The notes under the pieces are model-generated. The model worked only from the letters and a program-made list of their open reading frames with translations, ran no database searches and had not been told where the DNA came from. Of a DNA stretch of 64,000 nt, positions 7,525-16,436 are shown one piece after another; position 1 is the first letter of the stretch, and each line of letters begins with the position of its first letter. The translations under genes and the position numbers were made by a program. This stretch comes from Bacteroidales bacterium UBA5281 (lineage in GTDB: Bacteria > Bacteroidota > Bacteroidia > Bacteroidales > Lentimicrobiaceae): contig DHSR01000050.1 in assembly GCA_002410555.1 (NCBI GenBank), positions 9,627 through 73,626 on the forward strand, in the 5' to 3' direction.

Positions 7525-9990
7525 CTACTTCCAGCTTATTACCATTTTATCGCTCACCAGCTTCAAAGCACCGGTACGCTTCACTTTTATGGGCTTACTA
7601 TGGTTTACTGTAAAAACTGCATCTTCACTGTTGAGCGCATCAAGCAGGTTTAATTCATACTTCTGAACAGAAACAGAATGGCCGTTCAGACTAAATTTAT
7701 GATGACCCTCAAATCCATGCAATATTGCTATTACATGATTAAATTTAGTTGTAAAGGAGCCTTGCGGCTTGTTTAAGGTCACTGTTTTGGTTTCAGCATC
7801 AAAAATCATTTCCCGCCGATAAAACTCTTCTTTCTCATAATCATAAGTCTCGCCATCGTCCTCATAGTAGGTGAATATTGTGTTTTGTCTGCCATTGTAT
7901 ATGTGAAGGAATAATGTATCTTCTGATTCTTCGCCGGTATATTGAATTTGCTGCTGCATGGGAATTATGGAGCCGGCTTTCACAAATAAAGGCAAGAGAT
8001 GAATAGGAGATGGAGAAATTATAATGGAATTTCCTGAGTGAGTCTCATCAGTATGGAAGTCATACCATTCACCTTCTGGCAGATAAACCTGCGTCAGGTC
8101 TTTGGTGCTTTCCACCGGAGCAACAAGAATGCTTGGGCCGAACAGGTATTCATGTTGAAACTGGGGGTTATAAATATTATCATCAAAAGAGTAATCAATG
8201 GCCAGGCTCCGATTCACTGGCATTCCCGATTCCACAGATTCATTAAAAGCCGCGTAAATATAAGGCAACAACTTGTATCTTAATGAAATGTAATTTCTGG
8301 AGATGGTCTCTACCGATTCGCCGAAGGACCAGGGCTCGGCCTGGCGTGTATCAATAGCCGAATGGCTTCTGAAGAATGGGCTGAAGGCTCCGACAGAAAT
8401 CCAGCGGGCAAACAACCCGGGAGTAGCATTCTGGCTAAACCCACCCACATCCACACCCGCAAAAGCCACCCCACTAAGTCCAAGACTGTTAAGCAACCGC
8501 ACGCCCAACATCAAATGTTCATCCGTAGCCTGGTTGTCGCCGGTCCAAAGAGCAGTGTAACGCTGTAATCCGGCAAAACCGGCCCTTGTAAGTATCAGAG
8601 GACGACGGTTCTGCATGAGTTTTCGGGTACCCTCGCTGGTGGCTTTTGACATCAGCAAGCCATATACATTTTTTGCCTGATGATAGGTTGAACGATGTCC
8701 TTCCCAGTCGAATCCGATAAAATTGGGTGTATAGCCGCCTCCCCAGGAAGCTATTTCGTTCATATCGTTCCAGAATCCGTCCACACCAACATTCACCAGG
8801 TCTTTAAAGTTACTACCCCACCATTGCCTTGCAGCAGGTTTGGTAAAATCGGGAAAGTAACACCAGCCCGGCCAGACCTGCGCAGTATACAAAGCTCCAT
8901 CCGGATACTTGATAAACATATCCTTCTCAACTCCTTGCTCAAAGGCAGCATAACCCTTTTCTACTCTAATTCCCGGATCAACAATTACTGTGGTATGAAC
9001 ACCCATGGCCTTTAACTTATTTAGCATTTTTGCTGGTTCGGGAAAACGCCGGGGATGCCAGGTGAATATTTTATAATTATCCATGTAGTGGATGTCGAGG
9101 TAGATAACATCTAAGGGAATCTTTCTTGATCGGAAGTTCTCAACTATGTCGATCACTTCACTATCGGGATAATAACTCCACCTGCATTGCTGATAGCCCA
9201 GCGCCCAGAGAGGCGGCATAGTCATTCGGCCTGTGAGGGCAGTATAATCTCTGAGGATACCTTTTACATCGTGCTGATGGATAAAATAGTAATCCATCTC
9301 ACCGTCATCAGCACTAAAAGAGCTGAATCTATCGGTACCGGCGCCAAAGTTGAACAGGCTTTTATAACTGTTGTCCAGTAAAATACCGTATGCTTTATTG
9401 TGGTGCATTCCTATGTAGAATGGTATGCTCACATAGAGTGGATCATCCTGAGGCCCGTAACGCGGATTGTCAGTATTCCAGTTGGTATAGGCACTCCCGA
9501 AACGATCGAGGTTACCGGTTTTTTCTCCCAGACCGATGAAACGTTCTCCCGGTTGAAGCGTTTTACAGGTGGTTACTGCTGTACCTAACCAGGACGTCCC
9601 CAATGACGGATCATCAGCATTAAGCAACTGTCCGTCCGGGGAATAGAAAGCAAATCTTAATGGTGCCCGGTTGATTTCAACCAGGATTAATCCTGTGCTT
9701 AAGGTTAACTTTTCCGGAGTCTCATTAAATTCAGGTTTTAACTGTTGCGGCTTCATTATCACGGCATAAGAAAAAGGTTCTGTAAAGTCATCTTTAACAA
9801 TCCTTATCCTGATAATCCCTTCACTATACACTGTAACTTCAGCTTTTCCCAACGATGTTATAAGACTCAATCCGTTGGGTGTTAACTGGTAACTTTTCAG
9901 ATTTCCGAGCGATTGAAACTGGCTGCTTTGAGCGGAAACACTGAACACAATCGAAGTGAATATGATTAAAAACAATGAATTATTTCTCAT
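7525..9990 (-). CDS. secreted GH31 family glycoside hydrolase (alpha-glucosidase type)
   Basis: An 821-residue enzyme cleaving alpha-linked glucosides or xylosides outside the cytoplasm. I start at 9990, because MRNNSLFLIIFTSIVFSVSAQ is a clean signal peptide; an ORF extension to 10035 adds 15 residues that would spoil it. The order is an N-terminal beta-sandwich, a TIM-barrel from about residue 255 and C-terminal beta domains. The GH31 signature FWNDMNE holds the nucleophile Asp409, and Asp485 in WTGDNQ is the acid/base. It is followed on the same strand by nothing and preceded, 63 bp away, by the GH13 lipoprotein gene, so the two may act together on starch-like glucans. A substrate other than alpha-glucan (for example xyloglucan oligomers) is possible. 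Confidence 0.92.
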   Translation of the reverse strand: MRNNSLFLIIFTSIVFSVSAQSSQFQSLGNLKSYQLTPNGLSLITSLGKAEVTVYSEGIIRIRIVKDDFTEPFSYAVIMKPQQLKPEFNETPEKLTLSTGLILVEINRAPLRFAFYSPDGQLLNADDPSLGTSWLGTAVTTCKTLQPGERFIGLGEKTGNLDRFGSAYTNWNTDNPRYGPQDDPLYVSIPFYIGMHHNKAYGILLDNSYKSLFNFGAGTDRFSSFSADDGEMDYYFIHQHDVKGILRDYTALTGRMTMPPLWALGYQQCRWSYYPDSEVIDIVENFRSRKIPLDVIYLDIHYMDNYKIFTWHPRRFPEPAKMLNKLKAMGVHTTVIVDPGIRVEKGYAAFEQGVEKDMFIKYPDGALYTAQVWPGWCYFPDFTKPAARQWWGSNFKDLVNVGVDGFWNDMNEIASWGGGYTPNFIGFDWEGHRSTYHQAKNVYGLLMSKATSEGTRKLMQNRRPLILTRAGFAGLQRYTALWTGDNQATDEHLMLGVRLLNSLGLSGVAFAGVDVGGFSQNATPGLFARWISVGAFSPFFRSHSAIDTRQAEPWSFGESVETISRNYISLRYKLLPYIYAAFNESVESGMPVNRSLAIDYSFDDNIYNPQFQHEYLFGPSILVAPVESTKDLTQVYLPEGEWYDFHTDETHSGNSIIISPSPIHLLPLFVKAGSIIPMQQQIQYTGEESEDTLFLHIYNGRQNTIFTYYEDDGETYDYEKEEFYRREMIFDAETKTVTLNKPQGSFTTKFNHVIAILHGFEGHHKFSLNGHSVSVQKYELNLLDALNSEDAVFTVNHSKPIKVKRTGALKLVSDKMVISWK

Positions 9991-10053
9991 AGTCAGCCGG
10001 CTTAATATACCACCTGCCTTAGATCTGGCCCACAAGCAGGGGCAGGGTGTTTG

Positions 10054-11430
10054 TTATTTAAAATAAACCTGGTAACCCCAGGCAGGCAATGTTAGTGATT
10101 GGTCTGCTGCCAGTTTAACTTTCTCATCAGTGTAAAGCAAGGTGTAATCTCCGGTGTATGCATCACCTTTCAGCGTAAAGGTGAGTGGTTCTGCACTCAG
10201 GTTAACTACGCTGACTACTTTGCTGTTGCCCTTCTCGCGTAAGAGCACAAATACATCTTTATCTTTATCAGTGGTGATCCGTTTCCAACTGCCGCCAAAA
10301 TCGCCATTGTAAAGTGCAGGATTGTTCTTTTTCAATTCAAAAAGCTGGTGATAAAAGTCGGCCATTGGGTAATCATTCCAGTCAACAGCATCTTTTTCAA
10401 AGAATTCAAGACGCTTATCCATGGCAGCTTCCTGACCGGTATAAATTAATGGCATGCCGGGCACGGTAGCTGTAAGTACAAAAAATGCTTTCACACCCTC
10501 GCCCAAACGTTCGAATTCGGTTCCGTTCCATGAGTTTTCATCATGATTGGTTATAAAATACATGCGATAGGCGTCAGAAGGATAGAGAGAATCGTTTTTA
10601 TGCAGATATTTTTCGATATCGTTGGCATTTTTTTCTCCTTTATAAATGTCATTCATCACGTGATGAAACTCCCAGCCGTAGGTCATATCAAAAGCAGCAT
10701 GATGGCGCGGGGCTTCGTCTTCAGCAAGCATAAAGACCGGTTTTATCTTATCCAGTTCGGTGCGTACCCTCAACCAGAATGTATCGGGGACCATGCCGGC
10801 AACATCACAACGATAGCCATCAATGTCGTATTCCGTTACCCAGAATTTCATGGCATTCAACATATAATCATTCATCTGGCGGTTGCTGTAATCAAACGCA
10901 ACCACGTCTGTCCAGTCATAAGGTGAAATCATCTTTCCGGTGGTGTCTTTCTGATACCATTCCGGGTGCTCATTCACCAATGGATTGTCCCATGCAGAAT
11001 GGTTGGCTACCCAATCAATAATTACATAGAGGTCATTTTCATGGGCGGTTTTTATCAGATTTTTAAAATCCTCATCAATGCCAAATTCAGGATTCAGGGT
11101 AAGGTAGTCACTGATGGAGTAGTAACTACCCAGGCTGCCTTTGCGGTTGAGCTCTCCGATTGGATTGATGGGCATAATCCAAAGGATATCAGCCCCAAGT
11201 TCTTTCAGGCGGGGCAAATGAGGTATGAACGCATTAAAGGTACCTTCGGGCGTAAACTGCCGAATGTTAACTTCGTAAATACTCAGATTCTTGCTCCATT
11301 CGGGATGCTTTATCTGCTCCACTTTTCCGTTCGTCACACTTTTTTCAGAACCATTGCTGCTGCATGAATTTAAGACCACCAGCGCAGCTGCCACAAAGAT
11401 CATTGATAGGCTGTTTTTGAGTTTCATCAT
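10054..11430 (-). CDS. GH13 alpha-amylase family lipoprotein
   Basis: A 458-residue alpha-glucan hydrolase anchored as a lipoprotein: the leader ends in VVLNSC with Cys23 as lipid site. The catalytic barrel shows the conserved GH13 regions: DWVANH (139-144); DGYRCDVAG with nucleophile Asp209; LAEDE with acid/base Glu237; and TNHDENSW with Asp297. It lies upstream of the GH31 gene on the same strand. A TATCTTTG -7 box sits 44 nt upstream. It lacks extra carbohydrate-binding domains, so it is a compact enzyme, probably acting on maltodextrins. Surface versus periplasmic location is not settled; no strong K-(D/E) export signal follows the cysteine. Confidence 0.92.
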   Translation of the reverse strand: MMKLKNSLSMIFVAAALVVLNSCSSNGSEKSVTNGKVEQIKHPEWSKNLSIYEVNIRQFTPEGTFNAFIPHLPRLKELGADILWIMPINPIGELNRKGSLGSYYSISDYLTLNPEFGIDEDFKNLIKTAHENDLYVIIDWVANHSAWDNPLVNEHPEWYQKDTTGKMISPYDWTDVVAFDYSNRQMNDYMLNAMKFWVTEYDIDGYRCDVAGMVPDTFWLRVRTELDKIKPVFMLAEDEAPRHHAAFDMTYGWEFHHVMNDIYKGEKNANDIEKYLHKNDSLYPSDAYRMYFITNHDENSWNGTEFERLGEGVKAFFVLTATVPGMPLIYTGQEAAMDKRLEFFEKDAVDWNDYPMADFYHQLFELKKNNPALYNGDFGGSWKRITTDKDKDVFVLLREKGNSKVVSVVNLSAEPLTFTLKGDAYTGDYTLLYTDEKVKLAADQSLTLPAWGYQVYFK

Positions 11431-11473
11431 AATTTTTTATTCTTAGAATTTGTAGAGGTTTCAGATTGAAAGG

Positions 11474-11481
11474 CAAAGATA
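11474..11481 (-). promoter_or_regulatory. -7 box of the GH13/GH31 transcription unit
   Basis: TATCTTTG on the minus strand matches TAnnTTTG exactly, 44 nt upstream of the GH13 start. No good TTTG is seen at the -33 position, so only the -7 element is claimed. Confidence 0.5.
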
Positions 11482-11540
11482 ATATAAAGCTTTCACATTT
11501 TGAAGCTTCAATATTTAGCTCATAACTTTGATTTCCGGTC

Positions 11541-11571
11541 AAAAAAAAGACTGCCCCCGTTTGGAGCAGTC
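11541..11571 (-). terminator. intrinsic terminator after the M16 operon
   Basis: On the minus strand GACTGCTCC pairs with GGGGCAGTC (one mismatch pair) and is followed directly by eight T residues (11548-11541). It lies 24 bp past the stop of the non-catalytic M16 gene. Confidence 0.88.
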
Positions 11572-11594
11572 ATTTTTAGTAAATGATGGGTTTG

Positions 11595-13697
11595 CTATTT
11601 CAATTCAAATAACTCGTCCTTTAGTTTAGTGTTTACCTTAACTACCAATACCTTAATATCCATACTTTGAGGCCCTGCCTGCTGACTAATGTTAAATGGA
11701 AATTTAACACCATTCACTTCACGGTAATCGCTAAATTCGGCAATGCCCTGATCTCCGGTTTCACGAATAAGTAAACCTGTATTTACATCGTAAAAACGTG
11801 TGCTTTGGGTGCCTGAAGGGTAGGTGAGCAAAACGCGGTAAGTTTTATTGCCTTTGATCTCCTCAATACCTTCCAGTTTTTGATCTATACCCAACTGTTC
11901 AAAATTTAGTTCCGGAAACATGGCTGCTTCAATTTTCATATCTTCCAGTTCTTTGCCTTCGAGGGTTTTACTTTCACCCCCCATTGGAGAAACAATCCTG
12001 GCCGAAGTACCATCATAACCCATTTGCTGAAACACCATATCGCCAGAACTGATTTTAATCATAAATTTGTCAGGTGCCTTGCGATAAGTGTCAAACCCAA
12101 TAGTCATACCCTGCATACTGGTGGTTGCCATAATGGTAATGTCCTTAATTTTCGACATTGCTTTTTCGCCTCCCAGAGCTTTAATATATGCCTTGTTAAC
12201 CGTGGTAGCCGTAACTCCTTCAGGGGCCGGCTTTACCTTTTTGTCCGGGTCATACTCTGTGCCCTCGTAGTCAAAATACCTGATTGCTTTTGTTTTATTG
12301 AATTGTTGGAGGCGTGGTGCTATTTCAGCAGCCTTTCCCACAGCAATGATGTATGCATTTTCAGGCAGTATGTATTTTTTAGCAGCCGACTGAACATCTG
12401 CAGCACTAACAGCAGCCAGGTTTTTAAGGTAATTTACATAATAATCGTCGGGCAAATTATAACGCGCCGTGCTTATGGCAAAACTAGCCACTGTGGCGGG
12501 GTTTTCCAGAGAAAGTGCGAAGTTTCCACTGAGATAATTTTTTACCAGTTGTAATTCATCACCAGGAACTTCTTCATTGCGGATACGGTTCATTTCGTTA
12601 AAAATCTCAACTACTGAGCTGTCGGTCACCGGATTGCGAACCGCTGCCGTTGCCATAAACCGGCCTACAAGTTTATCGGTACTCAATGAGGAGTAAGCTC
12701 CATAGGTATAAGCTTTGTCTTCGCGCAGGTTATTGAATAGTCTGAATGTACCGCCACCAAGAATGGTATTCATAACCCTGGCCTGTATAACATCAGCATC
12801 TCCCGGCTTAAGTTGTACCGGATAAGCCACTTTTAAGGTAGTTTGCACTGCATCAGGCCGGTCAACGATGGCTACCTGCGTGACTTCCGGCGCCATGGGT
12901 AAAGGTGGAATGTATTTTGGAATATCGCCTCTTTTCCATCCGGATAAATATTTGTCCACCAGGGCTCTGGCATCCGCCAGGGTAATATCACCCACAATGG
13001 CCAGGTAGCCGATGTTGGGTTTAAAGAATTTATCATAGTATGCCTGACAGTCTTCCACAGTGATATTGTTTACAGTGGCTTCCGTCATGGTTTCTCCATA
13101 GGGATGATTGGTGCCATAAATCAGTAGTTTGCTGATGTGGTTGCTTATGGCTTCCGGCTCATTTTGCATTGCTTTAAGAGATGATAGCGTTTGGGTTCTT
13201 ATCTTCTCAAGTTCTTCTGAGCGGAAAGCCGGATTTAACAGCACATCAGACATAAGCTGAAGTAGTTTTTCGGAATGTTTTTTGAGTGATGACCCATAAA
13301 CGCCAGTAGCATTGGTTCCCAGAGAAGCACCTATAAAGTCTACTTCCTCGTCAAGCTCATCTTTAGTAAGACTGGTTGTTCCGGTACGCATGAGCTGGCC
13401 GGTCAGTTCACTTATTCCTGTCTTCTGTTCTTCGGGCAGCGGGACAATGTCGAGCACCAGGGAATAGGTTACTTTGGGTATTTTATGGTTTTCCACCACA
13501 AAAACCTGAAGTCCATTCGGCAGGGTAAAACTTTCGTATTTACCTACATTAATCACCGGAGCCGGAGCCGGAGCCGGCATTACACTCCGGTCGAGCTTAT
13601 CGGCTGATTTTTTGGCTGATTTAGAGGTTTGTGCATTTATTGTTCCTGAGAAAATGAACAATAAAGCCCACAGGCTTACATTAAAAATATTTTTCAT
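11595..13697 (-). CDS. non-catalytic M16 peptidase-like subunit with C-terminal LolA-like domain
   Basis: A 700-residue secreted M16-fold protein. After a signal peptide and a proline/alanine-rich spacer, the M16 domains run to about residue 480. Where active M16 enzymes have HxxEH, this one reads ELTGQLMRTG, so the zinc site is missing. It should pair with the catalytic M16B protein encoded 17 bp upstream, as alpha and beta subunits of processing peptidases do. From about residue 497 there is an extra domain of about 200 residues (KALGGEKAMSKIKDI ... YRKAPDKFMIK ... RFYDVNTGLLIRETGD) resembling LolA/LolB-type outer-membrane lipoprotein sorting folds. This is the last gene of the apparent mgsA operon and is followed by a terminator. 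Confidence 0.88.
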   Translation of the reverse strand: MKNIFNVSLWALLFIFSGTINAQTSKSAKKSADKLDRSVMPAPAPAPVINVGKYESFTLPNGLQVFVVENHKIPKVTYSLVLDIVPLPEEQKTGISELTGQLMRTGTTSLTKDELDEEVDFIGASLGTNATGVYGSSLKKHSEKLLQLMSDVLLNPAFRSEELEKIRTQTLSSLKAMQNEPEAISNHISKLLIYGTNHPYGETMTEATVNNITVEDCQAYYDKFFKPNIGYLAIVGDITLADARALVDKYLSGWKRGDIPKYIPPLPMAPEVTQVAIVDRPDAVQTTLKVAYPVQLKPGDADVIQARVMNTILGGGTFRLFNNLREDKAYTYGAYSSLSTDKLVGRFMATAAVRNPVTDSSVVEIFNEMNRIRNEEVPGDELQLVKNYLSGNFALSLENPATVASFAISTARYNLPDDYYVNYLKNLAAVSAADVQSAAKKYILPENAYIIAVGKAAEIAPRLQQFNKTKAIRYFDYEGTEYDPDKKVKPAPEGVTATTVNKAYIKALGGEKAMSKIKDITIMATTSMQGMTIGFDTYRKAPDKFMIKISSGDMVFQQMGYDGTSARIVSPMGGESKTLEGKELEDMKIEAAMFPELNFEQLGIDQKLEGIEEIKGNKTYRVLLTYPSGTQSTRFYDVNTGLLIRETGDQGIAEFSDYREVNGVKFPFNISQQAGPQSMDIKVLVVKVNTKLKDELFELK

Positions 13698-13714
13698 GGT
13701 TTATTTCCTTTCTG

Positions 13715-15040
13715 TTACATGCTTTGTTTGGGTAAATAGTGTAAAACTACCCTGTTTTCTTTGGTAAGGTATTGATTGGCTACCCGCTTAATGTCGGCTT
13801 TGGTTACTTTCATATAGCGGTCAATCTCATTGTTGATGAGATTGGCATCCCCAAAGTACATATGGTAATCCGAAAGGTTTTCAGCTATGCCTGCCATGGT
13901 TGAGTTGGCCGTTACGAAGTCGTTTACCATTTTATTCTGCAACTTCTTGAATTCGCGATCTGTTAGTTCTTCTCTCTGAGTCCGGGCTATTTCTGTATTG
14001 ATGGCTTCCTCCAGCTCCAGTGGGTCAATACCTGCATTGGCAATACCAAAAATCATAAAAAGTCCAGGGTCTTCAAGCGCCAGAGGGAAAGCACTTACAA
14101 AAAGGGCTTTCTGCTGTTTGTCCACAATACTTTTGGTCATACGGGAACTCTCGCCATCGCTCAGCAGTGTAGTTAGCATGCTCAGGGCATAGTAATCAGG
14201 AGTACCCATGGCAGGAATATGAAAGGCCTCAATAACTGCCGGAAGCTGGATGTTGTCGTAAACGGTATCGCGCACCTCAGCAGTCTGAGCCGGTTCAATA
14301 ATGGCAGGACGATAAATTTCCCTGGTTCCGCGAGGTATGGTTGAGAAATATTTTTCGACCAGTACTTTGGTTTGTTCTATATCTATATCGCCCGCTATAG
14401 AAAGGGTTGCATTGTTGGGAACGTAATAAATGGAGTGAAATTCCCTGAACTCATCAATGGTAGCCTGGTTGATCGGCTCTGCAGAACCAATGGGCATCCA
14501 GCGGTAAGGGTGAGTAGTAAAAGCAGTACTAAATGTTTTTTCCATAATGGAGCCATAGGGGCGGTTATCGTACGACTGGCTTCGTTCTTCTTTCACAACT
14601 GCACGTTGGGTTTCAACTCCTATACTGTCGATTCGTAGATGTAGCAGACGTTCCGATTCCATCCACAGTCCAAGTTCCAGTTGATTGGAGGGAAGCAGCA
14701 GGTAATAAAAGGTCCGGTCAAAACTGGTGTTTGCATTCAGTTGAGCACCGGCATTCATTGCAATCTGATCAAATTGACCACGCCCGATGTATTCGCTGCC
14801 CTCAAACATCAGATGTTCGAAAAAATGAGCAAATCCTGTGCGTTCAGGATTTTCGTTTTTAGAACCCACATGATACGAAATGGTGACAGCCACAATTGGC
14901 GTGGAATTGTCCTGATGTAAAATTACATGCATGCCGTTGGCCAGATTGTACTCAGTAAATTCAATCCGGTTTTGGGCACCTGCCCATAAAAAGGTCAGGA
15001 GAAATCCTGCCAGTGCAATGATTTTCTTTGGTGATGACAT
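13715..15040 (-). CDS. M16B zinc peptidase, catalytic subunit
   Basis: A 441-residue secreted zinc metallopeptidase. The signal peptide ends at about residue 22 (FLWAGAQ). The inverted zinc motif HFFEH gives His72, Glu75 and His76, and Glu152 in VVKEER, 76 residues on, is the third ligand. The one-domain-pair length is that of M16B enzymes that work as heterodimers, and the next gene, 17 bp away, encodes the matching non-catalytic partner. It starts 15 bp after the HAD phosphatase gene, so it belongs to the same transcript. The likely role is peptide degradation or processing in the periplasm. Confidence 0.92.
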   Translation of the reverse strand: MSSPKKIIALAGFLLTFLWAGAQNRIEFTEYNLANGMHVILHQDNSTPIVAVTISYHVGSKNENPERTGFAHFFEHLMFEGSEYIGRGQFDQIAMNAGAQLNANTSFDRTFYYLLLPSNQLELGLWMESERLLHLRIDSIGVETQRAVVKEERSQSYDNRPYGSIMEKTFSTAFTTHPYRWMPIGSAEPINQATIDEFREFHSIYYVPNNATLSIAGDIDIEQTKVLVEKYFSTIPRGTREIYRPAIIEPAQTAEVRDTVYDNIQLPAVIEAFHIPAMGTPDYYALSMLTTLLSDGESSRMTKSIVDKQQKALFVSAFPLALEDPGLFMIFGIANAGIDPLELEEAINTEIARTQREELTDREFKKLQNKMVNDFVTANSTMAGIAENLSDYHMYFGDANLINNEIDRYMKVTKADIKRVANQYLTKENRVVLHYLPKQSM

Positions 15041-15055
15041 ATTAAAATGGTTTGA

Positions 15056-15727
15056 TTAAATTAATTGGGTTTTCATGAGTTGGATAATGGAGTTTGCGGA
15101 TAATTCCGTAAAATTTTCGATGACCTGATGTGCTTCGGTCAGTTCAGCTTTGTGATGTGTTGTAGCAATACCGATAACCGTCATTTTTGCTTTCAGCGCG
15201 GCATCAATGCCTTTGTTGGTGTCTTCAATAACCAGGCAATATTCTGGTTTCATATTGAGCAACGCAGCCGCTTTTAAAAATACCTCAGGGTCAGGTTTAC
15301 CATTTTTTACCTGAGAGGCATCGGCAATAGCCCCAAAAAAACCATCAAGGCCTGCTTCGTGAATAACAAAATCCACATTTTCCTTTTCCCCCGAAGTGGC
15401 AATGGCCATCGGAATATTGTGGGCTTTTAAGTCCATAAGCAAAGGAATCAGCCCCGGAGTGGGTTTAACATTATCATGATATAAATACCTATATATCAAT
15501 TCTTTTTCGGCAGCAAGCTCTGCAATAGTCGTTGCAGGCAGTGGCTTTTTGAAAATCATCTTCAGATGTTCCGCATTGGAACAGCCAAATAATCTTTCGC
15601 GGAATGATATCAAATCAAAACTTTTTCCATGACGCTTGCAAAATTTCTGCCAGGCCAGAAAATGATAATGTGCATTGTCAACCAGCACTCCATCCATGTC
15701 AAAAATAACGGCCAAATCTTGTTTCAT
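15056..15727 (-). CDS. HAD-superfamily hydrolase, beta-phosphoglucomutase-like
   Basis: A 223-residue cytoplasmic phosphatase or phosphomutase. Motif I is FDMDGVLVDN with nucleophile Asp10 and Asp12; motif II is IATSGEKENV; motif III and IV are KNGKPDPEVF and VIEDTNKGIDAA. The cap domain sits after motif I, as in the beta-PGM subfamily. Its ATG overlaps the mgsA stop codon (TAATG, 1 nt shared), so the two are translationally coupled. Candidate substrates are sugar phosphates; coupling to methylglyoxal synthase suggests a link with triose or hexose phosphate overflow, which is inference. Confidence 0.88.
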   Translation of the reverse strand: MKQDLAVIFDMDGVLVDNAHYHFLAWQKFCKRHGKSFDLISFRERLFGCSNAEHLKMIFKKPLPATTIAELAAEKELIYRYLYHDNVKPTPGLIPLLMDLKAHNIPMAIATSGEKENVDFVIHEAGLDGFFGAIADASQVKNGKPDPEVFLKAAALLNMKPEYCLVIEDTNKGIDAALKAKMTVIGIATTHHKAELTEAHQVIENFTELSANSIIQLMKTQLI

Positions 15728-16197
15728 TATAATTTTACTTCCCGGTTAATATAATTACTGAAATCCTTCACCTGTTGGTGATATTCTTCCTTAAAAAGGG
15801 GTGACGAAATTAAAAAATCAGCCGTTGAACGATTACAGGCTGTGGGGATATTGTAAAGCACAGTAATTCTAAGCAATGCTTTAACATCCACATCATGGGG
15901 CTGAGGTTCCATGGGATCCCAAAAGAAAATCATAAGATCAATTTCGCCGTTTACAATCATAGCACCCAATTGCTGATCGCCACCCAGAGGGCCTGATTTC
16001 AGTTTGATGATTTTCAGTTCATCAAACTGTTCGGCTGGCAAAATATTCTTTAGCTGTAGTTCCACAAACTTCCCGGTAGTCCCTGTGCAGATGATCTGAT
16101 GTTCATGAAGGCTAAAAGCATTATACTCTACCCACTCAGCCAGATCGGGCTTTCGGTTATCGTGGGCAACAAGGGCTATGCGTTTCCTGGTCTTCAT
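15727..16197 (-). CDS. mgsA: methylglyoxal synthase
   Basis: Converts dihydroxyacetone phosphate to methylglyoxal and phosphate, a bypass of lower glycolysis used when sugar phosphates build up. The 156-residue length is normal. Family hallmarks are all present: LVAHDNRKPDL at the N-terminus, SGPLGGDQQLGAMI with catalytic Asp74, FFWDPMEPQPHDVDVKALLR and PTACNRSTADFLISS. It is the first gene of a tight cluster with a HAD hydrolase and two M16 peptidases, and is divergent from pfkA across 239 bp. A TAATTTCG sequence on the minus strand about 20 nt upstream is a one-mismatch -7 box. Confidence 0.96.
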   Translation of the reverse strand: MKTRKRIALVAHDNRKPDLAEWVEYNAFSLHEHQIICTGTTGKFVELQLKNILPAEQFDELKIIKLKSGPLGGDQQLGAMIVNGEIDLMIFFWDPMEPQPHDVDVKALLRITVLYNIPTACNRSTADFLISSPLFKEEYHQQVKDFSNYINREVKL

Positions 16198-16380
16198 TTC
16201 GGATCATGAATAAACGGCGAAATTAGTAAAAATCAATACACCTGAGGAATATATATCTTTATTCTTCCGCCAATTATTGGTTACCGCAACAGAGAAAAGC
16301 CGCTTTAACCTTCCACTTACTGCTTTTTACCATTGAAAATTCGCGGAAATGCATGTAAATAATGATTCCCGTATATTTTG

Positions 16381-16388
16381 TATTTTTG
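16381..16388 (+). promoter_or_regulatory. -7 box of pfkA
   Basis: TATTTTTG is an exact TAnnTTTG match 48 nt upstream of the pfkA start, in the mgsA-pfkA divergent region. The -33 position has no clear TTTG. Confidence 0.45.
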
Positions 16389-16436
16389 CAGCGTTTATAA
16401 AAATACGACAACGATTTAACTTAATCAAAATATTTT

